64,000 nt of DNA. It comes from Desulfurivibrio alkaliphilus AHT 2 (GTDB lineage Bacteria; Desulfobacterota; Desulfobulbia; Desulfobulbales; Desulfurivibrionaceae). Below are positions 7,455 to 15,416 of this stretch, piece after piece. Both the position numbers and the translations under genes were made by a program. Where the stretch lies: positions 186,001 through 250,000 of the forward strand of contig NC_014216.1 in NCBI RefSeq assembly GCF_000092205.1, written 5' to 3'. Position 1 is the first letter of the stretch, and every line of letters begins with the position of its first letter. The notes beneath the pieces are model-generated. The model saw nothing but the letters and a program-made list of their open reading frames with translations. It had not been told where the DNA came from and ran no database searches.

Positions 7455-8693
7455 TCATACATGGTGCAGGGCCTTGATGGGGTCCAGCCGGGAGGCTTTG
7501 AGGGCCGGTTGCAGGCTGGCCAGCACCGCGCCGCTGATGACGATCAGCGAGATCAGAAGCAGTTCGCCAGCGGCGATTTCCGCTTGGAGGACCAGGCCCT
7601 GCTGGCGGCCGAAATCGTAAGTTATTTCCGCCAGGTTAAGCAGCTTGATCAGCAGCAGGCCCAGCAGGCTGCCGGCCGCCGCTCCCGCCACCCCCAGGCT
7701 GAAACCCTCCAGCATGAACAGGGTCAGGATGCGGCCGGGCGGGGTGCCGATGGCGGCCATGGTGCCGATTTCCCGGATTCGCTCGTAAACCGCCATGATC
7801 ATCACGTTCATGATGCTCACCAGGACAATGGCGATCAGCATCAGCTTGACAAAAAAGGTCATTACCTCGATCATCCGGGCGATATTGTAAAAGGGCGAGA
7901 GCCGTTCCCAGGTGTGCAGCTCGTACAGCGGCCGTTCCTGGGGAGTGGTGTAGGGCGCCAGTTTTTCTTCCAGGGCGGCGGCCACCGCCGGCAGGCGGTT
8001 GAAATCGTGCAGGCGGACGGCGATTTCGCTGATCTCCCTTTGCGGAAGGCGCAGGATCGCCGCCGCGTCGTCGATATGGAGGTAGCCGTCGCGGCCGCCG
8101 GGGCCGGTGGCGCTTTCCAGGATACCGGCCACCGTGAGCTGGCGGCCGTTGACCGAGCCGTCCTGGTTGGTGGCCACCACCACCACCGCATCCCCCGGCT
8201 TGATCCCCATCCCCCGGGCCAGCAGTTCCGGCACCCAGATCCGCCCCGGCGTCAGTTCGGGATCGCCGGCCAGCAGCCGCCCTTTAAGCAGCGGCACGGT
8301 GGCCAGTTCGCGTTCGGGATCGATGCCGTTTAGGCGGATATTGGTGGTCTCGACAAAGGTGCTGAACATGGCCCCGAACTTGAGGCGGGAGGAAAAAGCC
8401 TCCACCTCCGGTTGCCGGGTCAGCACCTCTTCCACCCGATTCAGGGCCTCGCCGCTCAAGTTGAGGTTGAGCGGCAGGTTTTCGATGGAGGCCACGTAGC
8501 CCCGCTTGTGCAGTTGCAGGTGGCCCAGCATGGAATCGGTGGTTTGGGCGATCATCAGGTTTTTAAACGAGCCGGTCACCGCCACGAAGAGCAACACGAA
8601 GATGACGCCGATGGCGATCAGCGAGGTGGTCAACAGGGTCCGCCGCCGGTAGCGGAGCAGGTTGCGCAGGGCGATTTTCAGTAGATTAGCCAT
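7455..8693 (-). CDS. FtsX/LolE-type ABC transporter permease
   Basis: A 412-residue inner-membrane permease of the MacB/LolC/LolE class. One N-terminal membrane helix (residues 19-42, LLTTSLIAIGVIFVLLFVAV) is followed by a large periplasmic MacB-PCD domain (about 45-270). Three C-terminal helices form the FtsX domain (about 280-400), with the typical YERIREIGTMAAIGTPPGRI coupling segment. Its start overlaps the ATPase gene by 8 bases. With the ATPase it would drive extraction or mechanotransmission toward the LolA-like and barrel partners rather than ordinary import. Confidence 0.9.
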   Translation of the reverse strand: MANLLKIALRNLLRYRRRTLLTTSLIAIGVIFVLLFVAVTGSFKNLMIAQTTDSMLGHLQLHKRGYVASIENLPLNLNLSGEALNRVEEVLTRQPEVEAFSSRLKFGAMFSTFVETTNIRLNGIDPERELATVPLLKGRLLAGDPELTPGRIWVPELLARGMGIKPGDAVVVVATNQDGSVNGRQLTVAGILESATGPGGRDGYLHIDDAAAILRLPQREISEIAVRLHDFNRLPAVAAALEEKLAPYTTPQERPLYELHTWERLSPFYNIARMIEVMTFFVKLMLIAIVLVSIMNVMIMAVYERIREIGTMAAIGTPPGRILTLFMLEGFSLGVAGAAAGSLLGLLLIKLLNLAEITYDFGRQQGLVLQAEIAAGELLLISLIVISGAVLASLQPALKASRLDPIKALHHV

Positions 8694-9399
8694 GGTGTCC
8701 TCCCGGCTTTTCGCCCGTTATTTCGCTCTTGACCAGGCGGCCGTCTTCCAGGTGGTGGATGATTTCGGCGGCGCCGACGATCTTGGGGTCGTGGGTGGAG
8801 AAGATGAAGGTGGTGCCGAACTCGTCGCGCATCCGGCGCATCAGCTCGATCACCCGCATGGCGGTACGGTGATCCAGGTTGGCGGTGGGTTCATCGGCCA
8901 GCACCAGTTGGGGCCGGCTGACCAGGGCCCGGGCCACCGCCACCCGCTGCTTCTGGCCGCCGGAGATCTGGTCCGGGTACTTGTCGGCCTGGTCCTCCAT
9001 TTCCACCGCCGCCAGCAGGGTCTGCACCCGGCGGCGGCGTTCGGCGGCGGGCAGGTCCAGCACCAGTTGCAGGGGGTATTCGATGTTTTCCGCCACCGTC
9101 AGCACCGGCAGCAAGTTGAAATCCTGGAAGATGAAGCCGATATGGCGGCCCCGGAAGCGGGCCCCGGCCCGGCGTTCCAGTTGCCCCACTTCCTTGCCCG
9201 CCACCGTCAGGGTGCCGCGGCTGGGTTTGTCCAGGCAGCCGATGAGGTTGAGCAGGGTGGTCTTGCCGCTGCCCGAAGGCCCGACAAAGGAGACGAAGGA
9301 GGCCGGGGCGATCTCGAAATCCAGGTCGCTCAAGGCCTGCACCCGCACCTCCCCGGACTGATATTCCTTGCCCAGGTCTTTGGCCGTTACCAGGTTCAT
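8686..9399 (-). CDS. LolD/MacB-type ABC transporter ATP-binding protein
   Basis: A 237-residue nucleotide-binding subunit and the first gene of the operon. Motifs: Walker [13 protein letters not shown] (about residues 40-51), Q-loop [10 protein letters not shown], signature [15 protein letters not shown] and Walker [13 protein letters not shown], then the H-loop STHDP. The sequence order and the partner permease place it in the LolD/MacB (type VII) ABC group. It would energise the FtsX-type permease encoded immediately downstream. About 250 bp without a recognised gene separate it from the Mut7-C gene. Confidence 0.93.
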   Translation of the reverse strand: MNLVTAKDLGKEYQSGEVRVQALSDLDFEIAPASFVSFVGPSGSGKTTLLNLIGCLDKPSRGTLTVAGKEVGQLERRAGARFRGRHIGFIFQDFNLLPVLTVAENIEYPLQLVLDLPAAERRRRVQTLLAAVEMEDQADKYPDQISGGQKQRVAVARALVSRPQLVLADEPTANLDHRTAMRVIELMRRMRDEFGTTFIFSTHDPKIVGAAEIIHHLEDGRLVKSEITGEKPGGHHG

Positions 9400-9652
9400 G
9401 GCGGTTCCTCTTGCTCAGTTTTTTTCGTCCCCGGTTAGTGGCGGTCGGGGAACGGGGTTAAGCTCAGCATAGAAGATAAGAAATCAAAGCAGAAGAGGAA
9501 TTTATGGTCTTGCGGCGGTTTGCCATCGCTCTTGCCCCGGCGGGGGTTCGTGTCGCTAGCGGTAACCTTGCAATCAAAGCGGAAACAGTCTTTCTACACT
9601 CAGTGCCTACGCCTGAAATTCAAGGAGCTGTCGCCGGCTCGTATCCACTGCG

Positions 9653-10384
9653 TTATCTTGCGTGCGGTAAGGCCTGCTCGACCAGGTGCTGCATTTTTTC
9701 CCGGTGGGAGCCGGCCCAGTAGATCTGGTCGCAGGCGGGGCAGTATTTGAAGCGAGTGTAGTATTTTTTGGTCAGGGGCTCCAGGCGGTGAATAATTTTT
9801 TCTTTGGCCACCGGCTGCAGGATCTCGTTGCAATTCAGGCAGCGGCTGAAGGGGAGGGCCCGCTGCTGCAGGCCATAGTGGTTGAGCACTTCCAGGAGTT
9901 GTTTTTGGGGGTCGGTGGCCCGGATCAGGCGGCCGAACAGCACCTGGCGGCGCTTGAGCAGGCGTCGGTCCCGGGTCAGCAGAATACGGCCGGCGGCGGC
10001 CAGCCGGGCCAGGTTGGCGTCGTCGTGGTCGGCCGGCAACAGGGCGTCGAAACCCAGCATTCGTAAGCGCCGGGCCAGTTTGGCCACGTTGACATCGATT
10101 ATGAACCGGACTGCGGTGAAAGGCTCAGGTCGCAGGCAGGTGGGGATGGTGATATCAACGGGCGGGGTGAGCGGAAAAATATCCAGCCGCTCATCGTCGG
10201 CGGGGATGTAGCTGAAGTTCACCGACTGCCCGGCGGCAATCTTTCCCACCTCGGTATGGGGTATCCCGCAGGCTTCGACCATATCTTTGATGGAAGCGCC
10301 CCTGGCGGTCGTCCGAACTTCACCGGCAGCCTGCGGGGCCGTTAGCAGTTCCGCCAGCTCTCCGTGAAAAATCAGCCGTATCAT
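9653..10384 (-). CDS. Mut7-C RNase domain protein with ubiquitin-like N-terminus
   Basis: A 243-residue protein. Residues 1-85 resemble the ubiquitin-like Mut7-C N-terminal domain (MIRLIFHGELAELL, FPLTPPVDI). Residues 95-180 form the PIN-like Mut7-C domain with acidic positions (FIIDVNVAKLARRLRMLGFD, PADHDDANLARLA, ILLTRDRRLLKRR). A C-terminal zinc ribbon follows (CLNCNE ... CPACDQIYW, CxxC-x31-CxxC). The fold predicts RNA binding or cleavage in the cytoplasm. The start is 2 bp after the SelO stop, so the two are probably co-transcribed. A broken copy of its 5' end lies at 4863-4914. Confidence 0.88.
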   Translation of the reverse strand: MIRLIFHGELAELLTAPQAAGEVRTTARGASIKDMVEACGIPHTEVGKIAAGQSVNFSYIPADDERLDIFPLTPPVDITIPTCLRPEPFTAVRFIIDVNVAKLARRLRMLGFDALLPADHDDANLARLAAAGRILLTRDRRLLKRRQVLFGRLIRATDPQKQLLEVLNHYGLQQRALPFSRCLNCNEILQPVAKEKIIHRLEPLTKKYYTRFKYCPACDQIYWAGSHREKMQHLVEQALPHAR

Positions 10385-10385
10385 C

Positions 10386-11837
10386 TTAAGTGCCGCAATA
10401 GGTTACGATTTGCGGCGCATCGTGCGGGGCCGGCCGGGCGTAGGCCTCAGCGCTGTCGACGTGGGTGAATGGGGCTTGCACCAGTGCCAGCAAACGCCGG
10501 AATGGTTCCATGTCGTCCTGGAAGCTGGCCGCTTGTAGCGCCTCTTCCACCAGTTGATTGCGGGGAATGTAAACAGGGTTGTTGCGCGCGACCAACTCGG
10601 GGGTGGCGTTACTGGCCAGGGCACGGTAGCCGGCCAGCCAATCGCCCACTGCGGCATCATCGTCGAAAAGTGCTCGCAACGGCGCCTCGTCGCCGCCCAA
10701 GGCAGCGGGCAGGGCGCGAAAAAAGCTGGTGAAATCCACCCCCTGTCCTTGCCAAAGCTGATGCATCTCCTCGATGAGTGCCGCATCGGGCCTGTTAAGC
10801 CCCAACTTGCGGGTAAAGACCTGCAGCCAGGCGGCGCGATAGAAGGTCTGTGCCTCCTTGATGACCTGCAAGGCGCCTTCGATGGCCCGATCTTCATCGG
10901 TATTGATCAGGGGCAGCAGCGTTTCGGCCAGCCGTGCCAGGTTCCAGAAGATGATGGCGGGCTGGTTGCCGTAGGCGTAGCGCCCCTGGTGGTCGATGGA
11001 ACTGAAGCAGGTCTGTGGGTCATAACGTTCCATGAAGGCGCAGGGGCCGTAATCGATGGTTTCGCCGGAAATGGTGGTGTTGTCGGTGTTCATCACCCCA
11101 TGGACGAAACCGATCCCCATCCAGTGGGCAACGGTTTGTGCCTGGCGGGCGCTCACCCGGGCCAGCAGCTTAAGGTAGCGGTGCGGCGCCTCGGTCAAGT
11201 CGGGATCATGGCGGGAAATGGCATAGTCCGCCAGCCTCTGCAGCAGCTGGTTGTCGCCACGGGCGGCGAGAAACTGGAAGGTGCCGACCCGTAGATGGCT
11301 TGCGGCCACCCTCGCCAGCACGGCGCCCGGCTCCAGCCCCCGCTGGCGCAAAATCCGCTCACCGGTGGTGCAGGCGGCCAGGGCGCGGGTGGTGGGCACG
11401 CCCAAGGCGGCCATTGCTTCCGAGATCATATATTCGCGCAGCACCGGCCCCAGTACGGCGCGGCCATCGCCCCCGCGGGCAAAGGGAGTTTGGCCGGAAC
11501 CTTTCAGGTGAAGGTCCCAGCGCTTGCCTTGGGGGTCGATTACCTCACCTACCAGGATCGCGCGGCCATCGCCCAGTTGCGCGGAAAATCCGCCGAACTG
11601 GTGGCCGGCGTAGGCCATGGCCAGGGGGCGCGCCGTGTCGGGCATGGCATGGCCGGACAGCATTGCCACCCCTTCGACACTGGTCAACGCCGCCGGGTCA
11701 AGCCCCAGGGCCTGCGCCAGTCTTTCATTGAGCAGCACCAGCTGTGGCTTGGGCCATTGCTGCCCCTGCCAGGGGGTGTAAAGCCCGGGTAACTCATGCG
11801 CATAGCTGTGTTCAAAGCTAACGGTGGGGCTTGCCAT
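10386..11837 (-). CDS. selO: SelO/YdiU-family protein AMPylase
   Basis: A protein of about 483 residues of the pseudokinase-fold SelO family, which transfers AMP to Ser/Thr/Tyr of target proteins in redox stress. Family motifs are clear: YAGHQFGGFSAQLGDGRAIL, HLKGSGQTPFARGGDGRAVL, RASHLRVGTFQF-like ASHLRVGTFQFLAARGD, and MNTDNTTISGETIDYGPCAF with the metal-binding Asn/Asp. The C-terminus ends in YCGT, where homologues carry Cys or selenocysteine; here the codon is Cys. The start at 11837 is preferred over 11855 because GGAGAGA lies just upstream of it. The downstream Mut7-C gene follows after 1 bp. Confidence 0.92.
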   Translation of the reverse strand: MASPTVSFEHSYAHELPGLYTPWQGQQWPKPQLVLLNERLAQALGLDPAALTSVEGVAMLSGHAMPDTARPLAMAYAGHQFGGFSAQLGDGRAILVGEVIDPQGKRWDLHLKGSGQTPFARGGDGRAVLGPVLREYMISEAMAALGVPTTRALAACTTGERILRQRGLEPGAVLARVAASHLRVGTFQFLAARGDNQLLQRLADYAISRHDPDLTEAPHRYLKLLARVSARQAQTVAHWMGIGFVHGVMNTDNTTISGETIDYGPCAFMERYDPQTCFSSIDHQGRYAYGNQPAIIFWNLARLAETLLPLINTDEDRAIEGALQVIKEAQTFYRAAWLQVFTRKLGLNRPDAALIEEMHQLWQGQGVDFTSFFRALPAALGGDEAPLRALFDDDAAVGDWLAGYRALASNATPELVARNNPVYIPRNQLVEEALQAASFQDDMEPFRRLLALVQAPFTHVDSAEAYARPAPHDAPQIVTYCGT

Positions 11838-11916
11838 GCCGTCTCTCCGCGTCATGTGTTACTCGATGAAGTTCCAGTTGGTAAGTTAACGGTTTTGTCA
11901 GGTTATGCCAAGGTTC

Positions 11917-11946
11917 TTGACAGCGTGTTCTTTTATGTGCTAAAAT
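11917..11946 (+). promoter_or_regulatory. Predicted sigma-70 promoter for the DUF4382 lipoprotein gene
   Basis: A perfect -35 TTGACA at 11917-11922 and a -10 TAAAAT at 11941-11946 are separated by 18 bp in an AT-rich stretch. The predicted start lies about 75 bases before the ATG at 12029. Confidence 0.6.
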
Positions 11947-12028
11947 TAGTGTAATTTCAACGATATAGAATGAAAAATTGATTTTTGCGGTACAATTTTG
12001 ATTCAATTCAAACTCAAGGGGTAGAACA

Positions 12029-12925
12029 ATGAAAGTAATTCGTGGGCTTATGGCGGTGGGGTTGTCTGCTGCCTTGTTGGTCGGCTGCAGCAGTGACGGC
12101 AGTTCGGGGAAGGATAAGCAAGGCATGTTGTCTCTCAGCGTGACCGATGCGCCGGTGGCTGAAGCCACGGCGGTGTGGGTGCAGTTCAGCGGGGTTGAGT
12201 TGCAGAGCAGCAGTCATGGTCGGCAAACTTTTGATTTCAGCGAGGAACCCAAGCAGATTGACCTGCTGGCCCTGGAAGGGGGCGGTTCGGAATTGTTGCT
12301 CGACGAAGTGAGTCTGCCCGCCGGTAATTACCAATGGGTGCGGTTGATGGTGGACACCGAGCCCGGGGTGCTGGACTCGTACCTGGTGAGCGCCACCGGT
12401 GAGCATGAATTGACGATTCCCAGCGGCGATCAGACCGGTCTCAAGCTGATACGGGGCTTTGTGGTGCCCGCCGGAGGCCACGCCGATTTCACCATTGATT
12501 TCGACCTGCGCAAGTCCGTGGTGGGTGATGACGAAAAAGGCTACAAACTGCGGCCGACTTTGCGGATGGTCGATAACAGCGAAGTGGGAGCGGTGATCGG
12601 CCACGTCGACATAGCCAACTTGTGTGGCAGTGAAGAGGGGGCGGCGGTATATGTTTTCCCCGGTCCCGATACAAGCCCGGTGGATATCAACATCAACGAA
12701 GAGCAGGGACCGCTGGTGGTTGCTCCGGTCCGGTTCAATGAGGAAGAGGGCCAGTATTGCTATCGGGCCGCCTTTTTGACGGCCGGCGAATACACCTTGG
12801 CTCTTACCTGTCAGGCGGACCAGGATGACCCGGAAGCCACCGACGATATTGCCTTTGTGGAGCAGCAGAATGTGATGGTGGAGGCCGGTGCGCCCCCCAC
12901 CCAAGCGCACTTTCCGGCCGAATAA
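12029..12925 (+). CDS. DUF4382-domain lipoprotein
   Basis: A 298-residue lipoprotein. The signal peptide ends in the lipobox LLVGC (Cys20), followed by a Ser/Gly-rich linker. Residues 33-190 match DUF4382: LSLSVTDAPVAEATAVWVQF, then FDFSEEPKQIDLLAL, LPAGNYQWVRLMVD and GFVVPAGGHADFTIDFDLRKS. The C-terminal 110 residues look like a second beta-sandwich (carboxypeptidase-regulatory-like). It is envelope-anchored; its function is unknown. AAGGGG lies upstream of the start. It has its own promoter and terminator, so it is monocistronic. Confidence 0.85.
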   Translation: MKVIRGLMAVGLSAALLVGCSSDGSSGKDKQGMLSLSVTDAPVAEATAVWVQFSGVELQSSSHGRQTFDFSEEPKQIDLLALEGGGSELLLDEVSLPAGNYQWVRLMVDTEPGVLDSYLVSATGEHELTIPSGDQTGLKLIRGFVVPAGGHADFTIDFDLRKSVVGDDEKGYKLRPTLRMVDNSEVGAVIGHVDIANLCGSEEGAAVYVFPGPDTSPVDININEEQGPLVVAPVRFNEEEGQYCYRAAFLTAGEYTLALTCQADQDDPEATDDIAFVEQQNVMVEAGAPPTQAHFPAE

Positions 12926-12974
12926 GCATCGACCGGAACGACGGGCTGGCAGCTCGCCAGAAGTTGCCTTTTTT

Positions 12975-13013
12975 AAGCCAGGTCCAGCATTGTTTGCCGG
13001 ACCTGGCTTTTTT
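12975..13013 (+). terminator. Rho-independent terminator after the DUF4382 gene
   Basis: An 11-bp perfect stem AAGCCAGGTCC / GGACCTGGCTT with a 13-base loop is followed by a T run (TTTTTT). It lies 50 bp after the lipoprotein stop. Confidence 0.9.
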
Positions 13014-13067
13014 GTGTGACCCGGAGGCGATGTCACACTGTGAGAGTTGTTGAGGGGTGAATATAGA

Positions 13068-13097
13068 TTGACAAGTCGAAATATATCGATTTATTAA
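13068..13097 (+). promoter_or_regulatory. Predicted sigma-70 promoter for the TPR/InlB-repeat gene
   Basis: TTGACA at 13068-13073 is followed after 18 bp by TATTAA at 13092-13097 (or TTATTA with a 17-bp gap). The region is AT-rich and lies about 45 bases before the gene start at 13141. Confidence 0.5.
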
Positions 13098-13140
13098 TAC
13101 AACTTATTTGGGTCCAACAAAGTAGCGAAAGGTGCTGGCA

Positions 13141-14421
13141 ATGAAAAAGACTTTTCTGATCTCCGGGCTGATGGTGTTTGGGCTGTCAATGTTGCTGCCG
13201 GTGACTGCCCCCCTGTTTGCTGCCGACTGCCAGGTCATCGGCGGCGAAATTGAAAGCGAGACCAACCTGTTAAAGCGCCAGGCCCTGGCCCGGCAGGGGG
13301 TGGTCGCCTGCCCCGATGATCCCCGCATTAATTTCCACTATGCATACTCTCTTGAGCGTTTTCGGCAATACCGCGAGGCCCTTAAGCATTATCAGCAGGC
13401 CGCCATACATGATCCGGAGTTTGCCGCCAGCTATTTTGGCATGGGTGATATGTACCTGCAGCTTGGCCGGCCCGAAGACGCCGTCAAGGCTTATGAGTTT
13501 GGTTTGGCCCTGGCGCCGGAGGCCGGGCGCGCCCAAAGATCCCTGGCTGAAGCCCGCAGTCGGCTCCAGGAGCAGGCCACGGGCCGCCACGATGATGATG
13601 TCACCTCATTTGCCGGTCTGATGGGGCTTGAGCCCGAACAAGAGCCCGACCCGGAGCCGGTGGTTGAGGCGGTACCGCAGCAAGAGGAGCCGCCGAAGGC
13701 GGTCACTCATCTCCTGGTTTATGCCGCCGGCGCCGGCGGCTCGATTGCCGGTGATGTTTCCCAGCAGGTGGTGGAGGGTGAAGATGGCCGCAAGGTCACC
13801 GCCGAGCCGGAGGTTGGCTACCAGTTTGTTGCCTGGAGTGATGGGCGCACCGACAACCCTCGGGTGGATAGCGGAGTGAGCAGAGATGTTACCGTAGCAG
13901 CCGGCTTTGCCCCAGTGGTCTATACTGTGACGGCCCTGACCGGGCCTAACGGCGATATCGCCGGTCGTGGGTCACAGCCTGTGGTGCACGGGGGTGAGGT
14001 TGGTTTCGCGGTTAAGCCCGGGGCGGGTTACATCGCCAGCGCGGAAGGAAGTTGTGACGGTTATTTTGATGGTGACCTCTACCGCATCGGCTCGGTTACC
14101 GCCGATTGCACGGTGAACTTTACTTTTGCCGCCATCAGGGACGAGCCGGAAGATGCGGCTGGGGTGTCGGTGGATGAGGTGGTCGTGGAAGCGGCTGTGG
14201 AGGCCCCCGGCGTTGAGGCAACGGCCGTGGAAATGGCGAGCCCTGAGCCGTCGACGGCGGTCAGCGATAAACCGCTTGAAGGAGAACGCCTGGGTGATAC
14301 CTGGTGGCGAGTGCAGGGCAGTGACGGCGCAGGTTCGATAACCGAGTCGGCCACCGTTGGGCAAAAGATGGAGCAGGGTGGGCGGCTGGGTGATACCTGG
14401 CTGCGCCCGTTGCCTGATTGA
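13141..14421 (+). CDS. Secreted TPR protein with InlB-type beta-repeats
   Basis: A protein of 426 residues starting at ATG 13141 (an in-frame GTG at 13132 is rejected). The signal peptide ends near LFAADC. Residues about 60-150 hold two to three TPR units (FRQYREALKHYQQAAIHDPE, YLQLGRPEDAVKAYEFGLAL). A Pro/Glu-rich linker follows, then two InlB B-repeat-like units (GSIAGDVSQQVVEGEDGRKV with VGYQFVAWSDGRTDNP; GDIAGRGSQPVVHGGEVGF with AGYIASAEGSCDG). The last 45 residues carry a repeated motif, GERLGDTWWR and GGRLGDTWLR. Likely envelope-associated and involved in protein contacts; no specific role can be assigned. Confidence 0.75.
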   Translation: MKKTFLISGLMVFGLSMLLPVTAPLFAADCQVIGGEIESETNLLKRQALARQGVVACPDDPRINFHYAYSLERFRQYREALKHYQQAAIHDPEFAASYFGMGDMYLQLGRPEDAVKAYEFGLALAPEAGRAQRSLAEARSRLQEQATGRHDDDVTSFAGLMGLEPEQEPDPEPVVEAVPQQEEPPKAVTHLLVYAAGAGGSIAGDVSQQVVEGEDGRKVTAEPEVGYQFVAWSDGRTDNPRVDSGVSRDVTVAAGFAPVVYTVTALTGPNGDIAGRGSQPVVHGGEVGFAVKPGAGYIASAEGSCDGYFDGDLYRIGSVTADCTVNFTFAAIRDEPEDAAGVSVDEVVVEAAVEAPGVEATAVEMASPEPSTAVSDKPLEGERLGDTWWRVQGSDGAGSITESATVGQKMEQGGRLGDTWLRPLPD

Positions 14422-14463
14422 TCCTTGGTGCCTTCTGCAGGTGGGGCTGGCCGGTAATGTTGT

Positions 14464-15285
14464 TCAGCGGGCCAGGCGCAGGCCGATGACGAAGAAGCGG
14501 TAGCCGGTGTCGTTCCAGTCGCGGTAGGTGGTGCGGGCGTTGAGGGCGTTGAAGTTCCAGGAGCCGCCCCGCATCACCCGACGTTCGGCCTCCCGGTCGC
14601 CGGCTGCGGTGCCGAGCCGGGGGGATGAGTCGGTGGGAGCGCCTTCGTAGTTGGGGTGCCAGATATCCTCGCACCATTCCCAGACGTTGCCGCTCATGTC
14701 GTGCAGGCCCAGGCCGTTGGGGAGCTTGCGCCCCACCGGTTGCGGCCGGCCCTGGCTGTTGGCGCTGTACCAGGCGTATTCGGGCAGCAGTTTTTCCTCG
14801 CTGGTCCCGGCCCATTTTTGTTCTTTGCCGCCGGAACGGGCGGCGTATTCCCACTGGGCCTCGCTGGGCAGGCGGAAATTTTCCCCGCTGGCTTGGTTGA
14901 GCCGGGCGATGAAATCCTTGGCGTCGTTCCAGCTTACATTGACCACCGGTTTGTCGTCGCCGACAAAGACCTGGCCGGAAGCCTCCGCCGGGTTGTGGCC
15001 CATCACCGCCTGCCACTGGGCCTGGGTGACGGGATAGCGGGCGAGTTGAAAAGCCGCCACCTGAACCAGGTGGACCGGCTGTTCATCCCGCCCGCCGTCG
15101 TCCCAGATATTGCCCATCCGGAAGCTTCCCCCCGGCACCGGCACAAACTCCATGCCGGTGTGGGGGGCCGACCACAGGCTCGCTTCAGCCGCAGTGGTGG
15201 TGTCCTGCTCGGGCAGGACCTCGCCGCAGAACATGCAAAATCGTGACTCCGCCGGGATGCTTCGTTTACAGGCTGGGCAATGCAA
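14464..15285 (-). CDS. Formylglycine-generating-enzyme (FGE-sulfatase) domain protein with zinc ribbon
   Basis: A protein of about 273 residues starting at a TTG at 15285, preceded by AGAGG and giving a zinc ribbon at once (HCPACKRSIPAESRFCMFCG). The open frame extends to 15327, but that part is repeat-element DNA. Residues from 45 on form the FGE/SUMF1-like domain: FVPVPGGSFRMGNIWDDGG, PVTQAQWQAVMGHNPA, FRLPSEAQWEYAARSG, LHDMSGNVWEWCEDIW and RVMRGGSWNF. No catalytic Cys pair of true FGE (the CxxxC of SUMF1) is evident, so it is probably a non-catalytic or scaffold member. No sulfatase gene is present in the window. It converges with the TPR/InlB gene. Confidence 0.82.
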   Translation of the reverse strand: MHCPACKRSIPAESRFCMFCGEVLPEQDTTTAAEASLWSAPHTGMEFVPVPGGSFRMGNIWDDGGRDEQPVHLVQVAAFQLARYPVTQAQWQAVMGHNPAEASGQVFVGDDKPVVNVSWNDAKDFIARLNQASGENFRLPSEAQWEYAARSGGKEQKWAGTSEEKLLPEYAWYSANSQGRPQPVGRKLPNGLGLHDMSGNVWEWCEDIWHPNYEGAPTDSSPRLGTAAGDREAERRVMRGGSWNFNALNARTTYRDWNDTGYRFFVIGLRLAR

Positions 15286-15309
15286 AAGGCACCTCTTCTT
15301 GTATGGTTC

Positions 15310-15416
15310 GTAACCGAGCAGCCGCACCGCAGATGAGGTCTTGCAGCCAGGTGCAGCGTACCCTTGTATGTAAGCCTGGCTGATCGCCCGAAGGTGCGGT
15401 GCGGCTGTTCGGTTAC
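15310..15416. repeat. Repeat family A, copy 1
   Basis: A 107-bp palindromic element. The arms GTAACCGAGCAGCCGCACCG and the complementary right arm differ by one base. A nested inner inverted repeat holds AGCCAGG/CCTGGCT-type arms around GTAC-like centres. Its right end overlaps the TAG stop of glnN (15416-15418) by one base. Confidence 0.8.

Noticed and set aside
9504-9750. Short open frames of 72 and 76 codons between the ABC operon and Mut7-C.
   Set aside because: No ribosome site, no family, and mutually overlapping. The 250-bp gap shows nothing I can support as a gene.
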